Assembly (NCBI GenBank): GCA_963803085.1
Contig: CAWDLE010000017.1
Span: 124,001 to 188,000 of the forward strand
Direction: 5' to 3'
Length of the DNA: 64,000 nucleotides
DNA from: JACVRW01 sp963803085
Lineage (GTDB): Bacteria; Actinomycetota; Thermoleophilia; Solirubrobacterales; Thermoleophilaceae
The translations under genes and the position numbers were made by a program. Shown piece after piece: positions 15,659 to 22,282 of the stretch. The notes under the pieces are model-generated. The model was given only the letters and a program-made list of their open reading frames with translations, had not been told where the DNA came from and searched no databases. Within the stretch, counting starts at the first letter, position 1; each line of letters opens with the position of its first letter.

Positions 15659-16786
15659 CTACGCGGGGGCGGGGTCCGGCGGCGGTGGTGCCATTGGCGG
15701 CGGCGGCGGTGGCGCCATTGGCGGCGGCGCCGCGGGGGGCGGCTCCTCATCGCTCTTGATCGACAGCGTGCGCAGGTCCACGTACTCGCGCAGGAGGATC
15801 TGGATCGACGCAGCCACCGGGATGGCCACGAGCGCGCCCAGGATCCCGAGCAGGGTGGCGCCGAACAGCACGGCCAGGATCGTGATGAGCGGGTGAACGT
15901 TCACAGTTCGCTTCTGGATCTGCGGCTGAAGCAGGTGGTTCTCGAGCTGCTGGTAGACGATCGCCCAGATCGTCCAGATGATCGTGGCCGTGGGGAAGTC
16001 CTGGAACACCGTGACGATGCCGATCAGGACGGCGGCGATGGTCGCGCCCACGAGCGGGATGAGAGAGAAGAGCCCGGCCGTCACGGCGAGTGGCCCCTTG
16101 AACGGCACGCCGAGGATCGCCAACACGATGTAGGTCGCCACTCCCGCGATCACCGCGATCGTGAGCGCGCCGGCGACGTAGCCACTCACCGCGCTCGCCA
16201 TGTTCTCGCGCGCCCGGCGTAGGCGCTCGCGCTGTTCGGGCGGTCGTGACGCGATTGCCGCGTCGACCCACATCCGGCCACTGCTCAGCAGGAACGCGGT
16301 GAGCACAAGGATGGTGATCAGCGCGAACACGGAGTTCACGATCCCCAGGCCCACGTCGCGCAGGGTGCCGGCCGCGCCGCCGAGGCGATTCGGAAGCTTC
16401 TGCGCCTCCTTTTCGAGCTGTGCGGTGATGTCGTAGTCCTGGTTGATCTCGCGCAGGCGCTCGTTGTCCTGGACGAACTTCGTGACGTCCCTGGCGTAGG
16501 TCGGGACGTTGTCGGCGAAGTTGTTTCCCTCGGTGATGAGCGGCGGCACGATCGCGGCGATCAGCAGGATCGGGACCAGCAGCAGGCCGAGATAGACGAT
16601 GGTGATGGCGAAGCCGCGCCTCATCCGCCGCGCGAGCCAGTTGACCGGCGACGAGAGCGCCACTGCGAGGAAGGTGGCGATCAGCAGCCAGCTGATCGGC
16701 TTGCGGAGCCTCCAGAGCAGGTAGAGCGCGATCGCCACGCACACGACCACGAGCACGGTGCGCACGATGGCCCTTACGGTCAGCAT
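15659..16786 (-). CDS. AI-2E family transporter (UPF0118)
   Basis: A 375-residue membrane protein: N-terminal helices (residues 5-24, 31-50 and 62-85), a long soluble middle (NNFADNVPTYARDVTKFVQ onwards), and helical pairs with LIPLVGATIAAVLIG and the conserved QQLENHLLQPQI segment. Members include AI-2 exporter TqsA and ion antiporters; substrate here is unknown. The tail is a proline-rich run, repeats of MAPPPPPP type, with an unusual low-complexity DNA stretch at 15665-15735. ATG 16786 marks the start of homology; the open frame upstream, reaching 19084, is only a GC-rich shadow. Confidence 0.9.
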   Translation of the reverse strand: MLTVRAIVRTVLVVVCVAIALYLLWRLRKPISWLLIATFLAVALSSPVNWLARRMRRGFAITIVYLGLLLVPILLIAAIVPPLITEGNNFADNVPTYARDVTKFVQDNERLREINQDYDITAQLEKEAQKLPNRLGGAAGTLRDVGLGIVNSVFALITILVLTAFLLSSGRMWVDAAIASRPPEQRERLRRARENMASAVSGYVAGALTIAVIAGVATYIVLAILGVPFKGPLAVTAGLFSLIPLVGATIAAVLIGIVTVFQDFPTATIIWTIWAIVYQQLENHLLQPQIQKRTVNVHPLITILAVLFGATLLGILGALVAIPVAASIQILLREYVDLRTLSIKSDEEPPPAAPPPMAPPPPPPMAPPPPDPAPA

Positions 16787-16818
16787 CAGGGCGGTATTCG
16801 CTCCGCCCGGCCCGCTTC

Positions 16819-17688
16819 CTACTCGATGAAGTGCTTCGGTATAGCGCCCGTTCCGAGCAGGCCCGGCCCGGTGTGGGCCGACAGCACGGGTCCGATCTCG
16901 CTGACGATCGTGGGCTGCGACCCGTAGACCTCCACGCAGCGCTCGATAAGCGCGTCGCACTGGTCGGGCGCGTTGATGTGCTGCGCCGACCATGCGTTGG
17001 CGCCCGACTCCGCGCAGCCGTGCGCGTATTCCACGAGGCGCTCGAACATGCGCGACGAGGTGCGCACGCGCTCGACCGGGGTCATCTCGTTCTCCACCGT
17101 CAGGATCGGCTTCACGCGCAGGGTCGACCCGATCCACGCGCTGGCCGCGCCGATGCGCCCGCCGCGCTTGAGGAACTCGAGCGTGTCGATCCCGAACCAG
17201 AGCCGCAGCTCCTTGCGCGCCTCGGCCACGTGATCGGCCGCCTCCTTCGCGCTCGCCCCGTCGCGCGCCGCCTTCGCGGCCGCTAGCACCATGAAGCCGA
17301 GTCCGCCGGCGGCCGTCGTCGAGTCGACCACCTCGACGCGCTCGCCACCCCTGCCGTCGCGAGTGAGCGCCTCCTTGGCCTGGCGTGCCGCCTCGGGCGT
17401 GCCCGAGAGGCCGCCGGAGATGTGCACGGATACGACCTCGCCGCCATCGGCGAGGAGCGGCTCGAACACCGTCGTGAAGTCGCCCACCGAGGGCTGGGAG
17501 GTGGTGGGCAGTGACTCGGCGCTGCGCAGCTCCTCGAAGAAGGCCGGGTAGTCGGTGATCTCCACCTCCGGCACGGTGCGGTCGGCGCCGAAGACCACGT
17601 ACAACGGGACGACGTGAATGCCGTGACGCTCGAGCAGCTCCGGCGGTAGGTACGAGGTGCTGTCGGTGACCACGGCAAGGGGGGCCAT
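16819..17688 (-). CDS. DegV family protein (fatty-acid binding)
   Basis: A 289-residue protein with the DegV signatures LAVVTDSTSYLPPELLERHGIHVVPL at the N-terminus, SQPSVGDF, VSVHISGGLSGT and DTLEFLKRGGRIG. DegV/FakB proteins bind a fatty acid and in Firmicutes present it to the FakA kinase; no FakA is next to it here. ATG 17688 is preceded on the minus strand by TAGGCT with a 9-nt gap, so it may be leaderless. It diverges from the DksA-like gene. Confidence 0.92.
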   Translation of the reverse strand: MAPLAVVTDSTSYLPPELLERHGIHVVPLYVVFGADRTVPEVEITDYPAFFEELRSAESLPTTSQPSVGDFTTVFEPLLADGGEVVSVHISGGLSGTPEAARQAKEALTRDGRGGERVEVVDSTTAAGGLGFMVLAAAKAARDGASAKEAADHVAEARKELRLWFGIDTLEFLKRGGRIGAASAWIGSTLRVKPILTVENEMTPVERVRTSSRMFERLVEYAHGCAESGANAWSAQHINAPDQCDALIERCVEVYGSQPTIVSEIGPVLSAHTGPGLLGTGAIPKHFIE

Positions 17689-17697
17689 GCGGCGGGC

Positions 17698-17703
17698 AGC
17701 CTA
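17698..17703 (-). promoter_or_regulatory. putative -10 hexamer TAGGCT for degV-like gene
   Basis: Minus-strand TAGGCT lies 9 nt before the ATG at 17688. It fits the leaderless pattern seen at many other starts in the window. Confidence 0.4.
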
Positions 17704-17728
17704 TCCACTGTCCTGGGTCGCAACGCCG

Positions 17729-17734
17729 TACACT
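17729..17734 (+). promoter_or_regulatory. putative -10 hexamer TACACT, leaderless, for DksA-like gene
   Basis: TACACT is followed by 8 nt and the GTG at 17743. No Shine-Dalgarno is visible. Confidence 0.5.
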
Positions 17735-17742
17735 CGAAACGA

Positions 17743-18120
17743 GTGGAGGAGCGAGAGCGCATCGAGGCGCGTCTCGACGCGCGGCTCGAAGAGCTGCAGC
17801 GCACGCGCTTGGCAATGCACCGCGAGAGCGATGGCATGCATGGCAGCGACCTCGCCCACGTGGACAACCATCCGGGCGATCTCGGCACGGAAACCCACGA
17901 GGAGGAGCTCGACGAGACGGCCGGGATCTTCTTCGACGAGGAGGAGCGCCGGATCGCCGAGGCGCGGCGAGCGCTCGCCGACGGCCGCTACGGCATCTGC
18001 GTCGATTGTCACCGCCCAATCCCGCCCGAGCGCCTGCATGTGATGCCGGAGGCAGTCCGCTGCCTGGAGGACCAGCGGCTCTTCGAGGGCCTCCAGAGAC
18101 AGCGCACCCGCCTCGTCTGA
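17743..18120 (+). CDS. DksA/TraR-type zinc-finger protein with a missing fourth Cys
   Basis: A 125-residue protein. Residues 1-70 are highly charged and probably a helical hairpin with the acidic DEEERRIAEA turn. Residues 80-110 form the DksA/TraR zinc finger: YGICVDC (Cys86, Cys89) and AVRCLED (Cys107). The fourth ligand position is Asp110 instead of Cys. Known relatives bind the secondary channel of RNA polymerase or regulate stress genes. The altered site may bind zinc more weakly or through Asp. The epimerase gene begins 1 nt after this stop. Confidence 0.85.
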   Translation: MEERERIEARLDARLEELQRTRLAMHRESDGMHGSDLAHVDNHPGDLGTETHEEELDETAGIFFDEEERRIAEARRALADGRYGICVDCHRPIPPERLHVMPEAVRCLEDQRLFEGLQRQRTRLV

Positions 18121-18121
18121 A

Positions 18122-19198
18122 TTGGCCGCGACCCTCGTCACAGGCGCCACCGGGTTCATCGGGTCGAACGTGGCCCGGCTGCTCGTGGAGCGCGGTGACG
18201 AGGTGACGCTCGGGGTGGAGGAGGGCTCGCCCGACCTGGCGATCGCCGATCTCGACAGCCCGCGCGTGAAGCTGGAGGTGCGCGACCGCCGCTCGGTGCG
18301 GCGCGCGCTGAAGGGAGTCGAGCGCGTGTTCCACTGCGCGGGCGTGACCTCTGTGCGGCCGGCCGACGAGGCTCGCCTCTTCGACGTGAACGTGGGCGGC
18401 ACGAAGCTCGTGATGGAGGAGAGCCTGCGGGCCGAAGTCCAGCGCGTGGTGTACACCTCGAGCGCCGCGGCGGTGGGGCCGGCCGGCGATGGCAAGACCG
18501 CCACCGAGACGCAGCTCTTCACCGCCTCGAAGCTCGGCATCCCGTACGTGAACTCGGTGCACGAGGCGGAGGTCGAGGCAATGCGCGTGGCGGCGCACGG
18601 GCTGCCGCTGGTGTGTGTGAACCCGGCCGTATGTCTTGGGGCGGGTGACCAGCTGCTGTCCTCGACGCGGTTGGTGCGGAGCTTCCTGCTGGGCCGCATC
18701 CCGGTCTACACGGACGGCGCGATCGGGATCGTGGATGTCCGGGACGCCGCCGCCGGGCATCTGTTGGCGGACCTGCACGGCGCGGTGGGCGAGCGCTACC
18801 TGCTCACGGGCCGCAACTTCACGTTCGAGCGGCTCTTCGCGGACCTGGGGAGGCTGTCGGGCGTGCCGACCCCGGTGCGGATCCCGCCGCGGGCCGCCGA
18901 GGCGGCGGCAGCGGTGCTCGGTGCGGGCCGCCGCGCGTGGCCGATCACTCCATCCGAGGTGCGCGCCGCCGGCAACCGCTGGACGTATCGCTCGACCAAG
19001 GCGCAGCGCGTGCTCGGCTGGCGCGCGCGCCCGCACGAGGAGACGCTCGAGGCCACGGTCGCCTGGCACCTGGAGCGCGAGCACGACCGCATCACCCGCA
19101 CGCGGCGCTCACAGCAGATTCAGTACCGCGTGGCCGGGTTGGCGCTCGGCGCCGCCGAGGGAGCGGCGGGCGTGGTGCGCCGTGCGATCGTCCGCTGA
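18122..19198 (+). CDS. NAD-dependent epimerase/dehydratase-family protein
   Basis: A 358-residue extended SDR. The nucleotide loop is VTGATGFIG (residues 6-14), and YTSSAAAVGP (111-120) holds the catalytic Ser/Thr region. The active-site Tyr142 is present, but the Tyr-x-x-x-Lys lysine is replaced: the run is YVNSVHEAE, with Val at +4. Related proteins (HpnA, dihydroflavonol reductase-like) need that lysine, so activity may be changed or lost. TTG start, 1 nt after the DksA-like stop, implying one transcript. The C-terminus is basic. Confidence 0.85.
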   Translation: MAATLVTGATGFIGSNVARLLVERGDEVTLGVEEGSPDLAIADLDSPRVKLEVRDRRSVRRALKGVERVFHCAGVTSVRPADEARLFDVNVGGTKLVMEESLRAEVQRVVYTSSAAAVGPAGDGKTATETQLFTASKLGIPYVNSVHEAEVEAMRVAAHGLPLVCVNPAVCLGAGDQLLSSTRLVRSFLLGRIPVYTDGAIGIVDVRDAAAGHLLADLHGAVGERYLLTGRNFTFERLFADLGRLSGVPTPVRIPPRAAEAAAAVLGAGRRAWPITPSEVRAAGNRWTYRSTKAQRVLGWRARPHEETLEATVAWHLEREHDRITRTRRSQQIQYRVAGLALGAAEGAAGVVRRAIVR

Positions 19199-19219
19199 GG
19201 AGTCGCGGCGCCGGTCAAA

Positions 19220-19225
19220 TACTCT
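19220..19225 (+). promoter_or_regulatory. putative -10 hexamer TACTCT, leaderless, for the small thioredoxin-fold gene
   Basis: TACTCT lies 7 nt before the GTG at 19233. Confidence 0.45.
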
Positions 19226-19232
19226 GAGCTGA

Positions 19233-19484
19233 GTGACGACGCTCTACCGCTGCAAGGCCCCCACGGACCTCGTGTGCCGTTGCGGCAAGGTGGCGCGCCG
19301 CATGCGTGCAATGGAGATCGACTTCGACGAGGTCAGGGTCCCGTTCCTGAAGCGCGACCGGCCAGAGGTCGAGGAGTTGACCGGACAAAGATGGGTACCG
19401 GTCCTCGTGCACGGAGACGACGTGATCAACGACTCGCACCGGATACTGGAGTACCTCGAATGGCTCGAACGCAAAAACCAGTAG
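19233..19484 (+). CDS. glutaredoxin/GST N-terminal-like thioredoxin-fold protein
   Basis: An 83-residue protein: TTLYRCKAPTD at the start, a VPVLVHGDDVINDSHRILEYLE segment at residues 54-75. The cis-Pro before VLVHGD and the DS...EYL pattern are those of GST N-terminal domains that bind glutathione or mycothiol-like thiols. The redox Cys position reads CKAP. Two further Cys (VCRCGK) follow. It is a stand-alone half-GST, common in actinobacteria, role unknown. The next gene starts inside its 3' end. Confidence 0.75.
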   Translation: MTTLYRCKAPTDLVCRCGKVARRMRAMEIDFDEVRVPFLKRDRPEVEELTGQRWVPVLVHGDDVINDSHRILEYLEWLERKNQ

Positions 19485-19678
19485 GCCGCCTCGCCCGCAC
19501 CCGCGGAGCCGTCCGCGGCGCCCGCCGCGCCTGGCCCTACGTCCTGATGGCCTGGGAGCGCTGGCAATCCCTCTCCCCAGAGGAGAAGGAGCGCTACAAG
19601 AAGCAGGCCCGCGGATTCGCGGAGCGCGGCAAGAAGACGCTGGACGAGCAGCGCCGCAAGCGCCCGCCGCGCAGCTAG
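19460..19678 (+). CDS. small basic hypothetical protein
   Basis: A 72-residue, strongly basic protein (MARTQKPVGRLARTRG ... RRKRPPRS). A short hydrophobic middle (WPYVLMAWERW) is followed by SPEEKERYKKQARGF. Overlaps the thioredoxin-fold gene by 25 nt in a different frame, which suggests coupling. No family is recognised with confidence. It could be nucleic-acid binding because of charge alone. A GC-rich hairpin 13 bp after the stop probably ends the transcript. Confidence 0.65.
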   Translation: MARTQKPVGRLARTRGAVRGARRAWPYVLMAWERWQSLSPEEKERYKKQARGFAERGKKTLDEQRRKRPPRS

Positions 19679-19691
19679 CAAGGGGTCGGTA

Positions 19692-19713
19692 AGCCGCCCC
19701 GACTAGGGCGGCT
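19692..19713 (+). terminator. GC-rich terminator-like hairpin
   Basis: Arms agccgccc (19692-19699) and gggcggct (19706-19713) with a 6-nt loop, 13 nt after the stop at 19678. No T-tract immediately after, as is usual in high-GC actinobacteria. Confidence 0.6.
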
Positions 19714-19801
19714 GGCCGCACCATCGGTCGGTACTCCACCGCACCCTCAAACACCTGCTCCCCGCATTTTTCGAGGCCCTGCCCGGTGGGACGCTGCTCG
19801 C

Positions 19802-19957
19802 ATGAACTCGAACCCCAACAACCAGGTCCTCTACATCGAGACGAGCATCCGCCCAGGCCTCACGATCAACGAGTACCGGCGCACCCGGCCGAGCAGGCCG
19901 TCGCGTTGGGAGCGCCTCAAGCAGCTGGCCGGCGGCGCGCAGGCCGCGACCGCCTAG
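19802..19957 (+). CDS. 51-residue hypothetical protein
   Basis: A short frame encoding MNSNPNNQVLYIETSIRPG followed by LTINEYRRTRPSRPSRWERL and an Ala-rich end. Codon third positions are GC-rich in this frame, and the sequence looks protein-like rather than random. Only a weak ribosome site (GGTGGGA) precedes it. Its stop codon overlaps by 4 nt the stop of the convergent Grx4 gene. No family recognised. Confidence is moderate because of its length. Confidence 0.5.
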   Translation: MNSNPNNQVLYIETSIRPGLTINEYRRTRPSRPSRWERLKQLAGGAQAATA

Positions 19958-20358
19958 TTCAGTCGGTTCTCGAGCCCGATTCCGCTCTGCCGCTGAGGCA
20001 GCTCGTGCTCAGGCTCGGCGGGAGCCTCGTCCAGGTCCGGCTGTTCGACACCCAGCGTCTCCGCCAGGTCGCCCGACTCGAACATCTCCATGACGATGTC
20101 GCAGCCGCCCACCAGCTCGCCTTCGACGAACAGCTGCGGGATCGTCGGCCAGCCGGACAGCGAGGAGAGCTCCTCGCGGATGCGCGGGTCGGGGAGGATG
20201 TCGAGCGCGGCGTACTTCACGCCAAGCGCGTTCAGGGCTCCGGAGGTGCGCATCGAGAAGCCACAGGCCGGCTGCTGGGGCGTGCCCTTCATGAAGAGCA
20301 TCACCTTGTTCTCCTTTATGGCGTTCTCGATGAAGCCACGGATCTCTTCGTTCGTCAT
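19954..20358 (-). CDS. Grx4-family monothiol glutaredoxin
   Basis: A 134-residue monothiol glutaredoxin. The active site is ACGFS with Cys32; Lys24 (FMKGTP) and the WPTIPQLFVEGE and GGCDIVMEM glutathione/Fe-S contacts follow. These proteins bind a [2Fe-2S] cluster shared between two monomers and partner BolA proteins. The BolA gene lies 2 bp upstream on the same strand, and an A-type carrier faces them, so a role in Fe-S cluster trafficking is well supported. The last 25 residues are an acidic extension (LDEAPAEPEHELPQ) beyond the usual domain. Confidence 0.93.
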   Translation of the reverse strand: MTNEEIRGFIENAIKENKVMLFMKGTPQQPACGFSMRTSGALNALGVKYAALDILPDPRIREELSSLSGWPTIPQLFVEGELVGGCDIVMEMFESGDLAETLGVEQPDLDEAPAEPEHELPQRQSGIGLENRLN

Positions 20359-20360
20359 CG

Positions 20361-20618
20361 TCAGGCGTCTCCTGCCGGGGATTCGGACTGTTTAGGGGTC
20401 TGGGTCTTTATTGAGAGCGCGTGGATCGCGCCGCCGACCTCTTCGCCAAAGACGTCGTAGATCAGCTTGTGCTGCTGGATGCGGCTGAGGCCCTCGAAAC
20501 GGTCGGACACGATCTCGGCGCGGAAGTGGTCTCCGCCTCCGGTTGTGTCCTGGACGGAGACCTCCGCCCCAGGCAGGGCCTGCTCTATGCGCTCTCGAAG
20601 TTCTTGCTCGCTCGGCAC
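20361..20618 (-). CDS. BolA family protein
   Basis: An 85-residue BolA/YrbA domain. ELRERIEQALPGAEVSVQDTTGGGDHFRAEIVSDRFEGLSRIQQHKLIYDVF holds the conserved GDHF and the RxxxHxx(I/V)Y helix, whose His contacts the Grx-bound cluster. GTG 20618 starts just before homology. The minus-strand hexamer TACTCT lies 9 nt upstream. Partner of the downstream Grx4 gene, only 2 bp away; together they form the BolA-Grx heterodimer that stores or senses Fe-S clusters. Confidence 0.9.
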   Translation of the reverse strand: MPSEQELRERIEQALPGAEVSVQDTTGGGDHFRAEIVSDRFEGLSRIQQHKLIYDVFGEEVGGAIHALSIKTQTPKQSESPAGDA

Positions 20619-20627
20619 GGGGTATTC

Positions 20628-20633
20628 AGAGTA
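20628..20633 (-). promoter_or_regulatory. putative -10 hexamer TACTCT for bolA-grx4
   Basis: Minus-strand TACTCT, 9 nt before the GTG at 20618. The divergent carrier gene has its own hexamer at 20651. Confidence 0.4.
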
Positions 20634-20650
20634 CCGACGCTCAACGCCGA

Positions 20651-20656
20651 TACAAT
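20651..20656 (+). promoter_or_regulatory. putative -10 hexamer TACAAT, leaderless, for the Fe-S carrier gene
   Basis: TACAAT is close to the consensus TATAAT and sits 8 nt before the ATG at 20665. There is no ribosome-binding site, so a leaderless mRNA is likely. Confidence 0.6.
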
Positions 20657-20664
20657 CGGGGCAG

Positions 20665-21024
20665 ATGGTCCAACTCACAGACATCGCTGCGGAGAAGGTT
20701 GCCGAGTTCATGTCCGGCCAGGGTGCCGAGGGCGACGTCGTCGGCCTGCGGGTCGGCGTAAAGGGAGGCGGATGCTCCGGCTTCCAGTACGCGCTCGCCC
20801 TGGACGAGAAGCGTGAGGATGACCATGTCTTCGAGATCTCGGGCATCCGGGTCCTGGTGGACCCCGCGAGCATGCAGTACGTCGACGGTTCGACCGTCGA
20901 CTTCACCGAGAGCTTCATGGGCTCAGGCTTCGAGGTCTCGAATCCGAACGTAGTCGCCTCCTGTGGCTGCGGCTCCTCCTTCCGCGTTGCGGAAGAAGAG
21001 CCGAGCTGCGGCGCCTCGGTCTGA
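20665..21024 (+). CDS. HesB/IscA-type (A-type) iron-sulfur carrier
   Basis: A 119-residue A-type carrier. All three cluster-ligand cysteines are present: Cys37 (GGGCSGFQY), Cys100 and Cys102 (SCGCGSSF). VLVDPASMQYVDGSTVDF is the family core. It delivers Fe-S clusters to apo-proteins, in line with the facing BolA-Grx4 pair. A third Cys after the CGCG motif (Cys115) is unusual but in a variable tail. The phosphatase frame downstream runs through its stop (CTGA). Confidence 0.93.
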   Translation: MVQLTDIAAEKVAEFMSGQGAEGDVVGLRVGVKGGGCSGFQYALALDEKREDDHVFEISGIRVLVDPASMQYVDGSTVDFTESFMGSGFEVSNPNVVASCGCGSSFRVAEEEPSCGASV

Positions 21025-21668
21025 CGACCGAGCGCGACGTCCACTGGGACGGCTGCACGAATACCCGCGACCTCGGCGGGTTGCCCACGGCTGACGGCCG
21101 TGTGACCCGCCGAGGCGCATTAGTTCGGTCCGGGACGGTCGATCGCCTGACTCCCGCCGGCTGGGAAGCGCTGCGCGCGCATGGCGTGCGAACGATCATC
21201 GATCTGCGCAACGACGACGAGCGGGTCGAGAACGCCGGAGGTGCGGAGACGATCCACATCGCGCTCGACCGACTCGACGAGGACCCGGACTTCTGGGTCG
21301 ACTGGATGAACGGTCCGCAGTTCGCGACCCCGCTCTACTACCGCCCCTTCATAGAGCGCTTCCCGGACCGGATCGAGCGGGTGCTCGATGCGGTCGAACA
21401 GGCGCAGCCGGGTGGAGTGCTGTTCCACTGCGTGGGAGGCCGCGATCGCACCGGTCTGGTCGCGATCGTGCTGCTCGCGATCGCCGGCGTTCGGGCGGAT
21501 GTCATCGCCGACGACTACGCGCGCGGGGCGGAGCGGGCGCACACGCACGACCCGGCGTTCGAAGCGTTCCTCGGCGAGAAGGGCACCTCCTCGCGCGAGC
21601 TTGTGATCGATCTGGTCGCGAGCCTCGACTACGACCGGCCGGGCCTACGTGCCCGGCTTGTTGTCTAG
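21021..21668 (+). CDS. tyrosine/dual-specificity protein phosphatase (Y_phosphatase3 type), start uncertain
   Basis: The active site is FHCVGGRDRTGL, the Cys-x5-Arg P-loop with the following TG typical of MptpB-like phosphatases. Upstream of the first ordinary start codon (TTG 21081), the same frame encodes TERDVHWDGCTNTRDLGGLP, where RDLGG is the family's conserved N-terminal motif. No ATG, GTG or TTG exists in frame before it after the carrier stop. The natural start is therefore probably CTG 21021, overlapping the upstream TGA (CTGA), or another rare start. If only TTG 21081 is used, the RDLGG block is lost. The last 24 bases overlap the convergent glycosylase gene. Confidence 0.8.
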   Translation: MTTERDVHWDGCTNTRDLGGLPTADGRVTRRGALVRSGTVDRLTPAGWEALRAHGVRTIIDLRNDDERVENAGGAETIHIALDRLDEDPDFWVDWMNGPQFATPLYYRPFIERFPDRIERVLDAVEQAQPGGVLFHCVGGRDRTGLVAIVLLAIAGVRADVIADDYARGAERAHTHDPAFEAFLGEKGTSSRELVIDLVASLDYDRPGLRARLVV

Positions 21669-22280
21669 CGAGCTCCAGAGGTAGAGGCACGCGAGCGTCC
21701 GGTATGGGCGCCAGGGGCGAGCGATCTTCTCCAGCCGCTTTGGATCCGGGATCTTGCGCAACCCGTACTGCACCTGAACCGCGCGCCGAATCCCCTGGTC
21801 GCCAACCGGGAGCACGTCGGGGCGGCCGAGGTGGAACATCAGGAACATGTGCGCGCTCCACTCGCCGATGCCCTTCACCGCGGTGAGCTGCTCGATCACC
21901 TCCTCGTCCGGCAGCTCGTCGAGATGCTCCAGCTCGAGCTCGCCCTTCTCCACGTGCACCGCCAGGTCGCGCAGATAGCTGATCTTGGGACGCGATAGCC
22001 CAGCGGCGCGGATCTTGTCCGGGTCCACCGCGAGCAGCTGCTTGGGCGTGGGCGCGTGTCCTCCGAACAGGTCCAGCATCCGGCCGTAGATCGTCGAGGC
22101 CGCCTTTGTCGAGAGCTGCTGGCCGACGATCGAACGCAGCAGCGCGCCGTAGGCGTCGCCGGGCCGGTCGTTCTTGAGGTCCTTGCGAACGAGGGCACCG
22201 TGGTCGTCCACCAGCCGCTCCATCACGGGATCCGCTGCACGCAGCGCCGCGACCACCTTCGGTGTTGCCCTGATCGCCAT
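21645..22280 (-). CDS. DNA-3-methyladenine glycosylase (HhH-GPD, AlkA/Mag1-like)
   Basis: A 211-residue HhH-GPD protein. The helix-hairpin-helix is TAVKGIGEWSAHMFLMF, followed by the catalytic Asp in VLPVGDQGIRR. IVGQQLSTKAASTIYGR is the conserved entry helix. It removes alkylated bases from DNA. It lacks the extra N-terminal domain of E. coli AlkA, so resembles yeast Mag1-type enzymes. ATG 22280 is 2 bp after the ABC1 kinase stop, indicating one transcript. Together with the ATL gene at 1558 the window has two alkylation-damage proteins, not linked. Confidence 0.92.
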   Translation of the reverse strand: MAIRATPKVVAALRAADPVMERLVDDHGALVRKDLKNDRPGDAYGALLRSIVGQQLSTKAASTIYGRMLDLFGGHAPTPKQLLAVDPDKIRAAGLSRPKISYLRDLAVHVEKGELELEHLDELPDEEVIEQLTAVKGIGEWSAHMFLMFHLGRPDVLPVGDQGIRRAVQVQYGLRKIPDPKRLEKIARPWRPYRTLACLYLWSSLDNKPGT

Positions 22281-22282
22281 CG

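Noticed and set aside
16787..19084. Upstream extension of the AI-2E permease frame
   Set aside because: The extension is antisense to DksA-like and epimerase genes and covers DegV in another frame. Homology starts at ATG 16786.
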